This document shows, piece by piece, positions 22,625 to 35,094 of a stretch of 64,000 nucleotides of DNA. The stretch comes from Triglochin maritima (lineage: Eukaryota; Streptophyta; Magnoliopsida; Alismatales; Juncaginaceae), in the NCBI GenBank assembly GCA_963682175.1, contig OY821772.1, forward strand, positions 16,670,743-16,734,742, given 5' to 3'. Positions within the stretch are counted from its first letter, which is position 1. Each line of letters starts with the position of its first letter. Below the pieces are notes generated by a model, which saw nothing but the letters and a program-made list of their open reading frames with translations, did not search any database and had not been told where the DNA came from. The position numbers and the translations under genes are program-made.

Positions 22625-24167
22625 TGTTGGCTTTTTAGCCTTAATCTTTATTTAGTTTTGATGATTAAGTAATATAATCTTAATCTCTATTTAATCAATC
22701 AACCTAGACAATCAAAGTAAGAAAATATGAATACATGCATTGCATATATATTCGTGTACTTGCGATATTCTTAATAGGTTGATGAAGAATCAAGCTAAGG
22801 AGCTTGGGGACAAGAAGATAAAGACTCAAGACATGGAATCAAGCTTTGGACCAATATATAATGTAGTATAATTTGAGTCCTAAGGATTAATGTAAACTTG
22901 AGCACATTAGGATTCTATCCCGTATCCCCACGGTTAACCGAACCCTTCTCGGTAAACCGAATCTTGTAGAGTTCGGTCCACCGAACACCTTGCGGTCAAC
23001 CGTGTAGAATCCTTTAGGTGTTCCCTGGAATAACCACCTCGGTATACCGAACCGCCTTCGGTAGACCGAATTAGCCTGGACCGGTTTTGGACTTTGCTCC
23101 AACGGTCGTATTTAAATCTTGACCTAAAGCCAAATTGACTTATCCTTATTCGGTACACCGAACTTCATTCGGTCAACCGAATCATATTGCTTTAGGAGAC
23201 CAACGGCTATTTAACTTGACCGTTATTGGTAAACCATTCTCCCACGCTTTGTCAGCACAAAACCCGCGCAAACTTTGGTCTACCGAAGTAGAGACGGTCA
23301 ACCGAACCTAGCATAAACAGAACCCTACCAAACTTACTGTCCATTTTGGAACGGTTAACCAAATCATATTCGGTACACCGAAAAACATTAGGGTTGCTAG
23401 TTAGAGAGCTACTGGAGTTGAGTGAGCGGTTCCCCGAATAGAATTCGGTAAACCGAAACGACCATCTTCGGTAATCCGTTGGGTTAACGGTCTACCGAAG
23501 AGCGTGCAAATTCTGCCCGAACTTTTGTCACATCATCACATTTCATGGGTCAACTTTCTCACCCACTCCCCAACGACTCTAAGAGCTTTGAAGCCTATAT
23601 AAGGACCTCATTAGAAGCACAACACAAGTACTACACTCTCCAAACATCAAGTATCCTTGTGCTATCTTTCCCAAACCTTCAAAGCTCAAATCCTATACAC
23701 TCAAGCCAAAACTTCACCACTTGTATTCCCAAATCCCTATCATAATCCAAGTGTGCTCAAAGTTAGAGTGTCATTAGCAAGAGTTGTGATTCCATTCTTT
23801 CATCCAAATCACAAGAGTTGTAATAGCTTCAAGGAAGCTCCCTCTCGGGTTGTGAGAGGAGACACGGGCGAGGCGAGGTTGTTCGCAAGGCTCGGGTTTG
23901 TAAAGGCGTTGATCTCGGCCCGGTAACGGAGATCGGATAGTGGAAACCACAAGCGAGGCTCGAGGGACGAGCGGGGCTTGTGAGTGAGGACTAGGACCCG
24001 GGGAGGGTGCCGAACCTCGTTAAATCGGGCGTCGACTTCAACGTTGGTTTGCAAGTTCTCTATCTCTTAGAATAACCCTTGCATGATTAGTTGTTAGTTC
24101 GTAATTAGTTTTTAATTCCGCATCTTGTTTAATTACGATCACTAGAGGGCCCCTTAAGTTCCCCACA
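22625..24167 (+). repeat. Sirevirus-type array LTR 2
   Basis: 1543 bp. It shares several variants with LTR 3 that LTRs 1 and 4 lack: ccaaatcatattcgg, gtcagcacaaaac, cttgtattcccaaatc and gttcgcaagg. It is internal to the array. Confidence 0.9.
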
Positions 24168-24220
24168 TTTGGTATCAGAGCCTTGTTAGCTAAATTTATT
24201 TTCTTAATCGAAATATTAGC

Positions 24221-25702
24221 ATGGCTCAATCTAATCATAGTGAGGGTTTATCAACTAATAAACCACCTCTTTTTAATGGCCTAAATTATGATTATTGGAA
24301 AAAGAGGATGAAAATATATTTGCAATCTCATGATTTAAAATTTTGGACTTTTATTTTAAAATCATACACCCCACCAAATGATGATGAGATTATTTCATTA
24401 CCTAAACCCAAAATTAAGGAGGCGGAAATTAATGCCCGCATTATGAATATGTTATATTGTAGTTTAAATGAAAATGAATATAATCGAGTGAGAGGGTGTG
24501 AAAGTGCATATGAAATTTGGCACACATTAGAAATGCATCATGAGGGATCCACTAGATTAAAAGAAACTAGGATTAATCTACTCATGCATAAATATGAATT
24601 GTTTCATATGCTACCCGGTGAAAACATAAGCGAGATGGACACTCGTTTCACCGAAATTATTAACTCCCTTAGTGCTCTTGGAAAGATTTTTAGCAAGGGA
24701 GAAATGACAAGGAAGATTCTCCGGTCTCTCAACGACGATTGGGAAGAAAAGACAACCGCAGTAGAAGAAGCGCAAAATCTAACGAAATTGTGAATTGAAG
24801 AACTCATGGGAAGTCTCATGACATATGAGATACAAATGAAAGACCGAAATGAGAAGAGAGTCAAGAAATCCTTAGGGCTACACGCCGTCGCCAATTCGAT
24901 CAAAGAAGATAGTGATATCGAGGAACAATTGGTGACACATCAATTTAAGGAATTTCTCAAAGAAGAGAAAGAAAGGAAAAAGAAGAAGAAGAAGAGCAAA
25001 AAGAAGGAGAAGAAGAAGAAGGCACTTAAAGCCACTTGGGACTCCTCATCATCTTCTTCAATAGAGGAATTCACCTCATTATGCTTCATGGCAAGAAAAG
25101 ACGATGAAAGTGAGGTATCTTCCTCCTCTTCTTATAATTCAAATAGTTCAAACAATTCAAATGATTATAATGAACTTCAAAATGAATTTAATGAATTGCT
25201 TGAAAATTTTGAAAAAGTTTGTGAGAAAAATAAACTAGCAAAGAAAAATATAAATGAGCTTCAATCTCAAATCAAATCTATTATGAATGAAAAGATTGAA
25301 ATTCTTGCTAGTCATGATAAGATTGCATTAGAGAACACTCAATTAGTAGATAAAATTACATCTCTAAATGCAAATTCATCATGTGATCAAAATATTCAAG
25401 ATCTAATTGCCAAAAATGTTAGATTACAAAGAGATCTTGAAAGATTCACAAACGGTAAGAAAATGCTTGACATGTTAATAAGTAGTCAAAGACAATCACT
25501 AGATAAACATGGTATAGGTTTTTATGCTAATAACTTTAAGAACCATGTTATTCACACTACTTTGAATGGAAAGCATTTTGTAGTGAATAAAACTTCCTCA
25601 AGTATTTGGGCACCTAAAACCAAAATGGTTTGGGTTCCAAAAACTAACATGATTGGACCCAAGCAAAAATGGGTACCAAAATCTTCAATTGTAGGTACTT
25701 GA
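24221..25702 (+). pseudogene. gag-like frame, array unit 2
   Basis: Same 493-codon frame as unit 1, starting MAQSNH. A TGA at 24791-24793 (TCA in unit 1) stops it after codon 190, and the rest stays open to 25702. The stop found in unit 1 is absent here. The basic tract is fully Lys/Arg. Copies 2 and 3 share the TGA, so it arose before they duplicated. Confidence 0.85.
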
Positions 25703-26301
25703 AGGAGGAAATCGGTGGTTACCGGATGAGCTTCAAAGAAAAATTTAAAGCCGGTTGCATCACCGAATACGGGTTGAGTCAATTCAAAGCGCCACGACGG
25801 TATAAATTTTGATTGATTCTAATCTAAATTTTAGAGCTTAATAGACATATCTTATGATATAATTCATTGCATATCTTATACCCTATTCATTGCATATCTT
25901 ATACCACATCCATAATCATAAATGTAAAATTGTAAAATGGATGTTAAATAGGCTAAGAGGGAGAATAGAAATGCACTTAATTGTTAATACTCATTGTTGC
26001 TATTTAGCCTAATTGATAGGGGGAGCCTAAAATTGCAAAATCATATAATTAAGGGGGAGAATTAGATATCTTTTACCTTTGCATCAAATGCTTAATGTTT
26101 GCTTTTTGATTGATGTCAAAGGGGGAGAAGTATTAAGATGAGCTTCAATTTTAAATAAACTATGCATGTTGTTAGGGGGAGAAATCTTGTAAATGCATAG
26201 ATTACATATATGTTAAGAAACAAAACATATAGAAAGGGGAGAAATAAAATTGAACTCAAAATGTTAAGATATAGATTTGCCATCATCAAAAAGAGGGAGA
26301 T

Positions 26302-27844
26302 TGTTGGCTTTTTAGCCTTAATCTTTATTTAGTTTTGATGATTAAGTAATATAATCTTAATCTCTATTTAATCAATCAACCTAGACAATCAAAGTAAGAA
26401 AACATGAATACATGCATTGCATATATATTCGTGTACTTGCGATATTCTTAATAGGTTGATGAAGAATCAAGCTAAGGAGCTTGGGGACAAGAAGATAAAG
26501 ACTCAAGACATGGAATCAAGCTTTGGACCAATATATAATGTAGTATAATTTGAGTCCTAAGGATTAATGTAAACTTGAGCACATTAGGATTCTATCCCGT
26601 ATCCCCACGGTTAACCGAACCCTTCTCGGTAAACCGAATCTTGTAGAGTTCGGTCCACCGAACACCTTGCGGTCAACCGTGTAGAATCCTTTAGGTGTTC
26701 CCTGGAATAACCACCTCGGTATACCGAACCGCCTTCGGTAGACCGAATTAGCCTGGACCGGTTTTGGACTTTGCTCCAACGGTCGTATTTAAATCTTGAC
26801 CTAAAGCCAAATTGACTTATCCTTATTCGGTACACCGAACTTCATTCGGTCAACCGAATCATATTGCTTTAGGAGACCAACGGCTATTTAACTTGACCGT
26901 TATTGGTAAACCATTCTCCCACGCTTTGTCAGCACAAAACCCGCGCAAACTTTGGTCTACCGAAGTAGAGACGGTCAACCGAACCTAGCATAAACAGAAC
27001 CCTACCAAACTTACTGTCCATTTTGGAACGGTTAACCAAATCATATTCGGTACACCGAAAAACATTAGGGTTGCTAGTTAGAGAGCTACTGGAGTTGAGT
27101 GAGCGGTTCCCCGAATAGAATTCGGTAAACCGAAACGACCATCTTCGGTAATCCGTTGGGTTAACGGTCTACCGAAGAGCGTGCAAATTCTGCCCGAACT
27201 TTTGTCACATCATCACATTTCATGGGTCAACTTTCTCACCCACTCCCCAACGACTCTAAGAGCTTTGAAGCCTATATAAGGACCTCATTAGAAGCACAAC
27301 ACAAGTACTACACTCTCCAAACATCAAGTATCCTTGTGCTATCTTTCCCAAACCTTCAAAGCTCAAATCCTATACACTCAAGCCAAAACTTCACCACTTG
27401 TATTCCCAAATCCCTATCATAATCCAAGTGTGCTCAAAGTTAGAGTGTCATTAGCAAGAGTTGTGATTCCATTCTTTCATCCAAATCACAAGAGTTGTAA
27501 TAGCTTCAAGGAAGCTCCCTCTCGGGTTGTGAGAGGAGACACGGGCGAGGCGAGGTTGTTCGCAAGGCTCGGGTTTGTAAAGGCGTTGATCTCGGCCCGG
27601 TAACGGAGATCGGATAGTGGAAACCACAAGCGAGGCTCGAGGGACGAGCGGGGCTTGTGAGTGAGGACTAGGACCCGGGGAGGGTGCCGAACCTCGTTAA
27701 ATCGGGCGTCGACTTCAACGTTGGTTTGCAAGTTCTCTATCTCTTAGAATAACCCTTGCATGATTAGTTGTTAGTTCGTAATTAGTTTTTAATTCCGCAT
27801 CTTGTTTAATTACGATCACTAGAGGGCCCCTTAAGTTCCCCACA
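26302..27844 (+). repeat. Sirevirus-type array LTR 3
   Basis: 1543 bp, nearly identical to LTR 2. The palindrome cluster and TATA box are intact. Confidence 0.9.
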
Positions 27845-27897
27845 TTTGGTATCAGAGCCTTGTTAGCTAAATTTATTTTCTTAATCGAAATATTAGC

Positions 27898-29379
27898 ATG
27901 GCTCAATCTAATCATAGTGAGGGTTTATCAACTAATAAACCACCTCTTTTTAATGGCCTAAATTATGATTATTGGAAAAAGAGGATGAAAATATATTTGC
28001 AATCTCATGATTTAAAATTTTGGACTTTTATTTTAAAATCATACACCCCACCAAATGATGATGAGATTATTTCATTACCTAAACCCAAAATTAAGGAGGC
28101 GGAAATTAATGCCCGCATTATGAATATGTTATATTGTAGTTTAAATGAAAATGAATATAATCGAGTGAGAGGGTGTGAAAGTGCATATGAAATTTGGCAC
28201 ACATTAGAAATGCATCATGAGGGATCCACTAGATTAAAAGAAACTAGGATTAATCTACTCATGCATAAATATGAATTGTTTCATATGCTACCCGGTGAAA
28301 ACATAAGCGAGATGGACACTCGTTTCACCGAAATTATTAACTCCCTTAGTGCTCTTGGAAAGATTTTTAGCAAGGGAGAAATGACAAGGAAGATTCTCCG
28401 GTCTCTCAACGACGATTGGGAAGAAAAGACAACCGCAGTAGAAGAAGCGCAAAATCTAACGAAATTGTGAATTGAAGAACTCATGGGAAGTCTCATGACA
28501 TATGAGATACAAATGAAAGACCGAAATGAGAAGAGAGTCAAGAAATCCTTAGGGCTACACGCCGTCGCCAATTCGATCAAAGAAGATAGTGATATCGAGG
28601 AACAATTGGTGACACATCAATTTAAGGAATTTCTCAAAGAAGAGAAAGAAAGGAAAAAGAAGAAGAAGAAGAGCAAAAAGAAGGAGAAGAAGAAGAAGGC
28701 ACTTAAAGCCACTTGGGACTCCTCATCATCTTCTTCAATAGAGGAATTCACCTCATTATGCTTCATGGCAAGAAAAGACGATGAAAGTGAGGTATCTTCC
28801 TCCTCTTCTTATAATTCAAATAGTTCAAACAATTCAAATGATTATAATGAACTTCAAAATGAATTTAATGAATTGCTTGAAAATTTTGAAAAAGTTTGTG
28901 AGAAAAATAAACTAGCAAAGAAAAATATAAATGAGCTTCAATCTCAAATCAAATCTATTATGAATGAAAAGATTGAAATTCTTGCTAGTCATGATAAGAT
29001 TGCATTAGAGAACACTCAATTAGTAGATAAAATTACATCTCTAAATGCAAATTCATCATGTGATCAAAATATTCAAGATCTAATTGCCAAAAATGTTAGA
29101 TTACAAAGAGATCTTGAAAGATTCACAAACGGTAAGAAAATGCTTGACATGTTAATAAGTAGTCAAAGACAATCACTAGATAAACATGGTATAGGTTTTT
29201 ATGCTAATAACTTTAAGAACCATGTTATTCACACTACTTTGAATGGAAAGCATTTTGTAGTGAATAAAACTTCCTCAAGTATTTGGGCACCTAAAACCAA
29301 AATGGTTTGGGTTCCAAAAACTAACATGATTGGACCCAAGCAAAAATGGGTACCAAAATCTTCAATTGTAGGTACTTGA
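27898..29379 (+). pseudogene. gag-like frame, array unit 3
   Basis: Encodes the same two segments as unit 2 (190 and 298 residues), broken by the same TGA at 28468-28470. Only a few differences from unit 2 appear over the whole interior, mostly downstream of the frame. The final polypurine tract (29965-29978) is AAAAAGGGGGAGAT, a stronger tract than in units 1 and 2. Confidence 0.85.
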
Positions 29380-29978
29380 AGGAGGAAATCGGTGGTGACC
29401 GGATGAGCTTCAAAGAAAAATTTAAAGCCGGTTGCATCACCGAATACGGGTTGAGTCAATTCAAAGCGCCACGACGGTATAAATTTTGATTGATTCTAAT
29501 CTAAATTTTAGAGCTTAATAGACATATCTTATGATATAATTCATTGCATATCTTATACCCTATTCATTGCATATCTTATACCACATCCATAATCATAAAT
29601 GTAAAATTGTAAAATGGATGTTAAATAGGCTAAGAGGGAGAATAGAAATGCACTTAATTGTTAATACTCATTGTTGCTATTTAGCCTAATTGATAGGGGG
29701 AGCCTAAAATTGCAAAATCATATAATTAAGGGGGAGAATTAGATATCTTTTACCTTTACATCAAATGCTTAATGTTTGCTTTTTGATTGATGTCAAAGGG
29801 GGAGAAGTATTAAGATGAGCTTCAATTTTAAATAAACTATGCATGTTGTTAGGGGGAGAAATCTTGTAAATGCATAGATTACATATATGTTAAGAAACAA
29901 AACATATAGAAAGGGGAGAAATACAATTGAACTCAAAATGTTAAGATATAGATTTGCCATCATCAAAAAGGGGGAGAT

Positions 29979-31521
29979 TGTTGGCTTTTTAGCCTTAATC
30001 TTTATTTAGTTTTGATGATTAAGTAATATAATCTTAATCTCTATTTAATCAATCAACCTAGACAATCAAAGTAAGCAAACATGAATACATGCATTGCATA
30101 TATATTCGTGTACTTGCGATATTCTTAATAGGTTGATGAAGAATCAAGCTAAGGAGCTTGGGGACAAGAAGATAAAGACTCAAGACATGGAATCAAGCTT
30201 TGGACCAATATGTAATGTAGTATAATTTGAGTCCTAAGGATTAATGTAAACTTGAGCACATTAGGATTCTGTCCCGTATCCCCATGGTTAACCGAACCCT
30301 TCTCGGTAAACCGAATCTTGTAGAGTTCGGTCCACCGAACACCTTGCGGTCAACCGTGTAGAATCCTTTAGGTGTTCCCTGGAATAACCACCTCGGTATA
30401 CCGAACCGCCTTCGGTAGACCGAATTAGCCTGGACCGGTTTTGGACTTTGCTCCAACGGTCGTATTTAAATCTTGACCTAAAGCCAAATTGACTTATCCT
30501 TATTCGGTACACCGAACTTCATTCGGTCAACCGAATCATATTGCTTTAGGAGACCAACGGCTATTTAACTTGACCGTTATTGGTAAACCATTCTCCCACG
30601 CTTTGTCAGCGCAAAACCCGCGCAAACTTCGGTCTACCGATGTTGAGACGGTCAACCGAACCTAGCATAAACAGAACCCTACCAAACTTACTGTCCATTT
30701 TGGAACGGTTAACCGAATCATATTCGGTACACCGAAAAACAATAGGGTTGCTAGTTAGAGAGCTACTGGAGTTGAGTGAGTGGTTCACCGAATAGAATTC
30801 GGTAAACCGAAACGACCATCTTCGGTAATCCGTTGGGTTAACGGTCTACCGAAGAGCGTGCAAATTCTGCCCGAACTTTTGTCACATCATCACATTTCAT
30901 GGGTCAACTTTCTCACCCACTCCCCAACGACTCTAAGAGGTTTGAAGCCTATATAAGGACCTCATTAGAAGCACAACACAAGTACTACACTCTCCAAACA
31001 TCAAGTATCCTTGTGCTATCTTTCCCAAACCTTCAAAGCTCAAATCCTATACACTCGAGCCAAAACTTCACCACTTGTATTCCTAAATCCCTATCATAAT
31101 CCAAGTGTGCTCAAAGTTAGAGTGTCATTAGCAAGAGTTGTGATTCCATTCTTTCATCCAAATCACAAGAGTTGTAATAGCTTCAAGGAAGCTCCCTCTC
31201 GGGTTGTGAGAGGAGACACGGGCGAGGCGAGTTTGTTCGCGAGGCTCGGGTTTGTAAAGGCGTTGATCTCGGCCCGGTAACGGAGATCGGATAGTGGAAA
31301 CCACAAGCGAGGCTCGAGGGACGAGCGAGGCTTGTGAGTGAGGACTAGGACCCGGGGAGGGTGCCGAACCTCGTTAAATCGGGCGTCGACTTCAACGTTG
31401 GTTTGCAAGTTCTCTATCTCTTAGAATAACCCTTGCATGATTAGTTGTTAGTTCGTAATTAGTTTTTAATTCCGCATCTTGTTTAATTACGATCACTAGA
31501 GGGCCCCTTAAGTTCCCCACA
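29979..31521 (+). repeat. Sirevirus-type array LTR 4 (terminal)
   Basis: 1543 bp, followed directly by GGTTT. It shares with LTR 1 several states that LTRs 2 and 3 lack (ccgaatcatattcgg, gtcagcgcaaaac, cctaaatcc). This fits LTRs 1 and 4 being the original outer pair. It has private changes such as ccgatgttgag near 30640. Confidence 0.9.
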
Positions 31522-31526
31522 GGTTT
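31522..31526. other. array target site duplication, right copy
   Basis: GGTTT, identical to 18943-18947. The interrupted LTR continues from here. Confidence 0.9.
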
Positions 31527-32598
31527 AATCCCACATTTGGGAATTGTCCCAGATTAGCTTTTTCCATGCTTATAAATAGAACTCTTCACCTCACATTATA
31601 TCTATCTCTCTCTTTGGTGGTATCTTCCCTACTAAGAGTGAAGCCTTGAAGCAAAACTCTGGTGGAGGAAGAGCTGCTTGTAATTTGAGTGAGTTAATAA
31701 TAGATGTTTTCATTGGCTTCTTAATTCTTGCTTAGTTAATTTCCTTTAATGTGTTTGCTTTGGTGCTTGTTTAGTTTTATGTTTCTTTAATATTTCTTGT
31801 GTGATTAGTAAAGTTTCATTTCAGTATAATGCTTCATTTTATTAGAGTAGTTAGTTTAAATATGTGTTAGTAGTTCCATCCCCATTTGGGGGGTGGAGAA
31901 ATATGTGATATAATCATGTAGTGTATTAAGTGTGTGTTATTTTTATCCCTTGAGCTTTATATGATTTCCATAACCATCTAATGGGTTTTCACTCTTATCT
32001 TTGATATGCTAATGCTCTTGAATGAAGCTTAGCTTATGCTTTGATTAGTGGACCTATTTTATGGGGAATGATAAGGTTAGGATATGGATGAAGTTAATAT
32101 TGGAAACACAATTAGTAGTGTATGTGCTCTTGTTGCCTTTACCTTAGCTAATGTCTTGTATGTTTTAATGATGTAGTCTTATCTTAATTCATGTGGAGGC
32201 ATAGTAGGGTCTAGTCTTTATACTTGAGTTCATATAGTTTCATTCCAATTATTGTCTTGTATGTTTTAACGATGTAGTCTTATTTTAATTCATGTGGACG
32301 CAAAGTTGGATGTAGTTTTATGATTTCATGCACTACATGTTGTGAGGAGCTTAATGAACACACACACACTTCTTTATGTTCACATTATTTCTCTACCCCC
32401 TTTGGGGTTTAGTTTTCTTGCTTTTCTTCCATTTCCATTTGCACCTTAGTGTAGGGTAGTATAATACAACTTTCTCTCCTTCTTATACCTCTCGCCTTCA
32501 AACAAACCAAGCGTCGACACACCTCCCAGTGGACGACCCGTATTTGCCACCACTTCAACGCGGCCGTGCACTTGCGGTTAATATAAAACAATCAATCA
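31527..32598 (+). repeat. E4 5' LTR, right part
   Basis: Remaining 1072 bp of the LTR, with a TATAAATAG at 31571-31579. It ends ATCAATCA followed by agttt and the primer site. Confidence 0.9.
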
Positions 32599-32604
32599 AG
32601 TTTT

Positions 32605-32622
32605 TGGCGCCGTTGCCAGGGA
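32605..32622 (+). other. E4 primer binding site, tRNA-Asp type
   Basis: TGGCGCCGTTGCCAGGGA, one base from the E5 version. Confidence 0.85.
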
Positions 32623-32757
32623 GGTGCTCTGTGCAGACGTTGGTTTGGACGATTCGAGGGTTTTTTAATTTTTTGTTTCCAGTTTTTCTTAGTTTCAGGG
32701 AACCATCAGATCAAGGGGAGGCTACTGGACAAATTTTAGGAACATAAGACCTAAAAG

Positions 32758-32796
32758 GACCGCCAATCAGCGGTTGGAGACCGCCAATTGGCGGCC
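32758..32796. promoter_or_regulatory. paired palindromes in E4 leader
   Basis: GACCGCCAATCAGCGGTT and GACCGCCAATTGGCGGCC, 21 bp apart, about 150 bp after the primer site, as in E1 and E5. Confidence 0.75.
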
Positions 32797-33484
32797 TGGT
32801 GAGGGTTTCATGCTCTCAAATTTTTTCTGGTAGTTGATTAGTTCATTTTTGTTATCTGGGAGCCCTATTTTGCATGCTGTGACTTCTCGTTTGCTCCCAG
32901 ATCATTAATCACTTCCCCATTAATCAACTTCGCCCTAAAATCCAAAGCAAAAGACTAGACGTTCTTACTTGTTCAGTTTACGCATCATGTATTGACTTAG
33001 GCATATAGTTGTCTTTTCTTTTAGCTTTATTTTCAGTTGTTGAGTGCTGGCGTGAGGTACGTAATTTCCTACACTCATTCATTCATCTCGTATGCCCATG
33101 CATTAGTTAGTAGGAATTGCATCAGGACAAGAGTGAGCGAGCGTTTGATTGGAGCGATTGATTGCTAGATTAAGGATTAAAACGCTATTAAGGAGGGGCT
33201 GTCCCATAAAAGATAAGGTGGGGGATTTCATCACCCTTTCCTTGGCCCCAAAAATCACTCTTATTAAAGCCTTAACTAAAAGCAAGTAGACATTGGCGCT
33301 AAGATTGCGGGCGCACTAGGAGAGTAATCTAGTTGAGACTGTCATGGCCTGATCGACGTTGCCTACCTTGTCGATAGTAGGAGGTACTGGATCTCCGGAT
33401 CTGGTATCACTTGCTGGGCATTGTGGTCTTTGTTGTAGGGAGGTGAGACGTGTCGAGGCTAATGACCTCGAAGTTAGGCATCGT

Positions 33485-35018
33485 TGATTGATCGTTTTAT
33501 ATTTAACCGCAAGTGCACGACCGTGTTGAAGCGGTGGCAAATACAGGTCGTCCACTGGGAGGTGTGTCGACACTTGGTTTGTTCGAAGGCGAGAGGTAAA
33601 AGAAGGAGAGAAAGGTTGGTTACACTAAACTACACTAAGATGCAAAAAGTAAATGAAGAAAAGCAATAAAACTAAACCCCATAGGGGGTGGAGAAATAAT
33701 GTGAATATGAAGATGTGTGTGTGTGTGTTCAATTAAGCTCCTTACAACATGTAGTGCATGAAATCATAAAACTACATCCAACTTTGCCTCCACATGAATT
33801 AAGATAAGACTACATCATTAAAACATACAAGACAATAATTGGAATAAAGCTAAATGAACTCAAGTATAAAGTCTAGACCCTACTATGCCTCCACATGAAT
33901 TAAGATAAGACTACATCATTAAAACATACAAGACATTAGCTAAGGTAAAGGCAACAAGAGCACATGCACTACAAATTCTGTTTCCAACATTAACTTCATC
34001 CATATCCTAACCTTATCATTCCCCATAAAATAGGTCAACTAATCAAAGCATAAGCTAAGCTTCATTCAAGAGCATTAGCATATCAAAGATAAGAGTGAAA
34101 ACCCATTAGATGGTTATGGAAATCATATAAAGCTCAAGGGATAAAGATAACACACACTTAATACACTACATGATTATATCACATATTTCTCCACCCCCAA
34201 ATGGGGATGGAACTACTCACACATATTTAAACTAACTACTCTAACAAAATGAAGCATTCTACTGAAATAAAAGTACACTAATCAAGCAAGAACTAAAGAA
34301 GCATAAAAGGAAAGGAAAGACTAAACAAACATGCACAAATTAAAAGACAAGATTAAAAGAAACTATAAGAATTATTTTATTAACAATGACTCACATTGAA
34401 GGTAACAATCTTCTCCACCTTGAGCTTTTGCTTCAAGTCTCACTCCTTAGTAGAGAGAATGCCACCAAGCAATGGGGTGATTACAATGGATGGTGAAGAG
34501 TTCTATTTATAAGCATGGAAAAAGCTAATCGGGGACAATCCCCCGATGTGGGACTAAACCAATATCAAAAATAGCCTAAACGAACATTAATACAAGTCCA
34601 GGAGAAATTTGGGCGGATCCTGAGTACTATGGACTGCCAATTAGCGGTCCAAAAACTTCGGATCGTGTTGGAATTTGTTGTGGGCTTTTCTTTCTGGTAT
34701 TGTTGGTCTTTGATGCGGTTACTTGACTTGTTGGAGCTCCGACCCGAATGGAATTGGTAAAATACTCCCCATGATGGTGTGGAGTATTCTGTTTTGCTCT
34801 TAGGTCCTTCTGTCTTAGATTCATGTCCTTCTTCCTTGCATCTTAGTCCCTAGATCTCACAATTCAGTCCTTTTTCCCAGCTTTTGGGTACTTTTATGCT
34901 TCATCTCTTCAAACCTATTTATTCCTGAAAGCTAAACATAAAACTCGTAACATAGCATTGTTTAGGTGAAAGATAATGGATATAAGATACAAATATAAAC
35001 ATGAAATGATGCCAATCA
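33485..35018 (-). mobile_element. Solo LTR (subfamily A) inserted in E4 leader
   Basis: A complete 1534 bp LTR on the minus strand (TGATTGATCG to GCCAATCA) with no internal region. It is flanked by ATCGT at 33480-33484 and 35019-35023. The leader of E5 reads straight through the equivalent site. It keeps one variant palindrome, GGACTGCCAATTAGCGGTCC (34631-34650), and a minus-strand TATAAATAG (34503-34511). A solo LTR with target duplication indicates LTR-LTR recombination after insertion. Confidence 0.9.
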
Positions 35019-35023
35019 ATCGT

Positions 35024-35094
35024 CTAGCCTAAGGACCCTTTGCCTTATATTGTTTGAGCCGTGCTTGCTAGTTAGACTTCTTTCCTACACTCGA
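35024..35094 (+). other. E4 leader end and gag deletion junction
   Basis: Leader sequence (tctagcctaaggaccc, tgtttgagccgtgcttgc) runs to about 35090, then joins mid-gag sequence. By comparison with E3 and E5, the leader end and the first ~150 codons of gag are deleted. Confidence 0.6.

Larger units (their letters stand above)
18948..31521 (+). mobile_element. Tandem array of a gag-only Sirevirus-type element: 4 LTRs, 3 interiors
   Basis: LTRs start with TGTTGGC at 18948, 22625, 26302 and 29979, and end in CCCCACA at 20490, 24167, 27844 and 31521. All four are 1543 bp, the three interiors are 2134 bp, and the period is exactly 3677 bp. The whole array is flanked by GGTTT (18943-18947 and 31522-31526), so it behaves as one insertion in the E4 5' LTR. 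Each interior has an initiator-Met primer site, a gag-like frame and a series of purine tracts. Protease, integrase, RT and RNase H are all absent. Units 2 and 3 are nearly identical, and unit 1 is more diverged. Unequal recombination between LTRs is the likely origin. Confidence 0.9.
32599..33484 (+). other. E4 untranslated leader, left part
   Basis: Non-coding. Paired palindromes lie at 32758-32775 and 32779-32796, and the conserved block aaggaggggctgtccc is near 33190-33235. It continues at 35024 after the solo LTR. Confidence 0.75.

Noticed and set aside
19210..31408. Repeated minus- and plus-strand frames of 60-90 codons in each Sirevirus-type LTR (for example 19210-19425)
   Set aside because: They translate the palindrome cluster and CpG-rich LTR sequence, recur only because the LTRs do, and match no protein.
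18948..31521. A pararetrovirus or integrated virus as source of the array
   Set aside because: The interior has copia-type gag only. LTR boundaries, PBS, PPT and a 5 bp duplication fit an LTR retrotransposon, and no movement or coat protein motif is seen.
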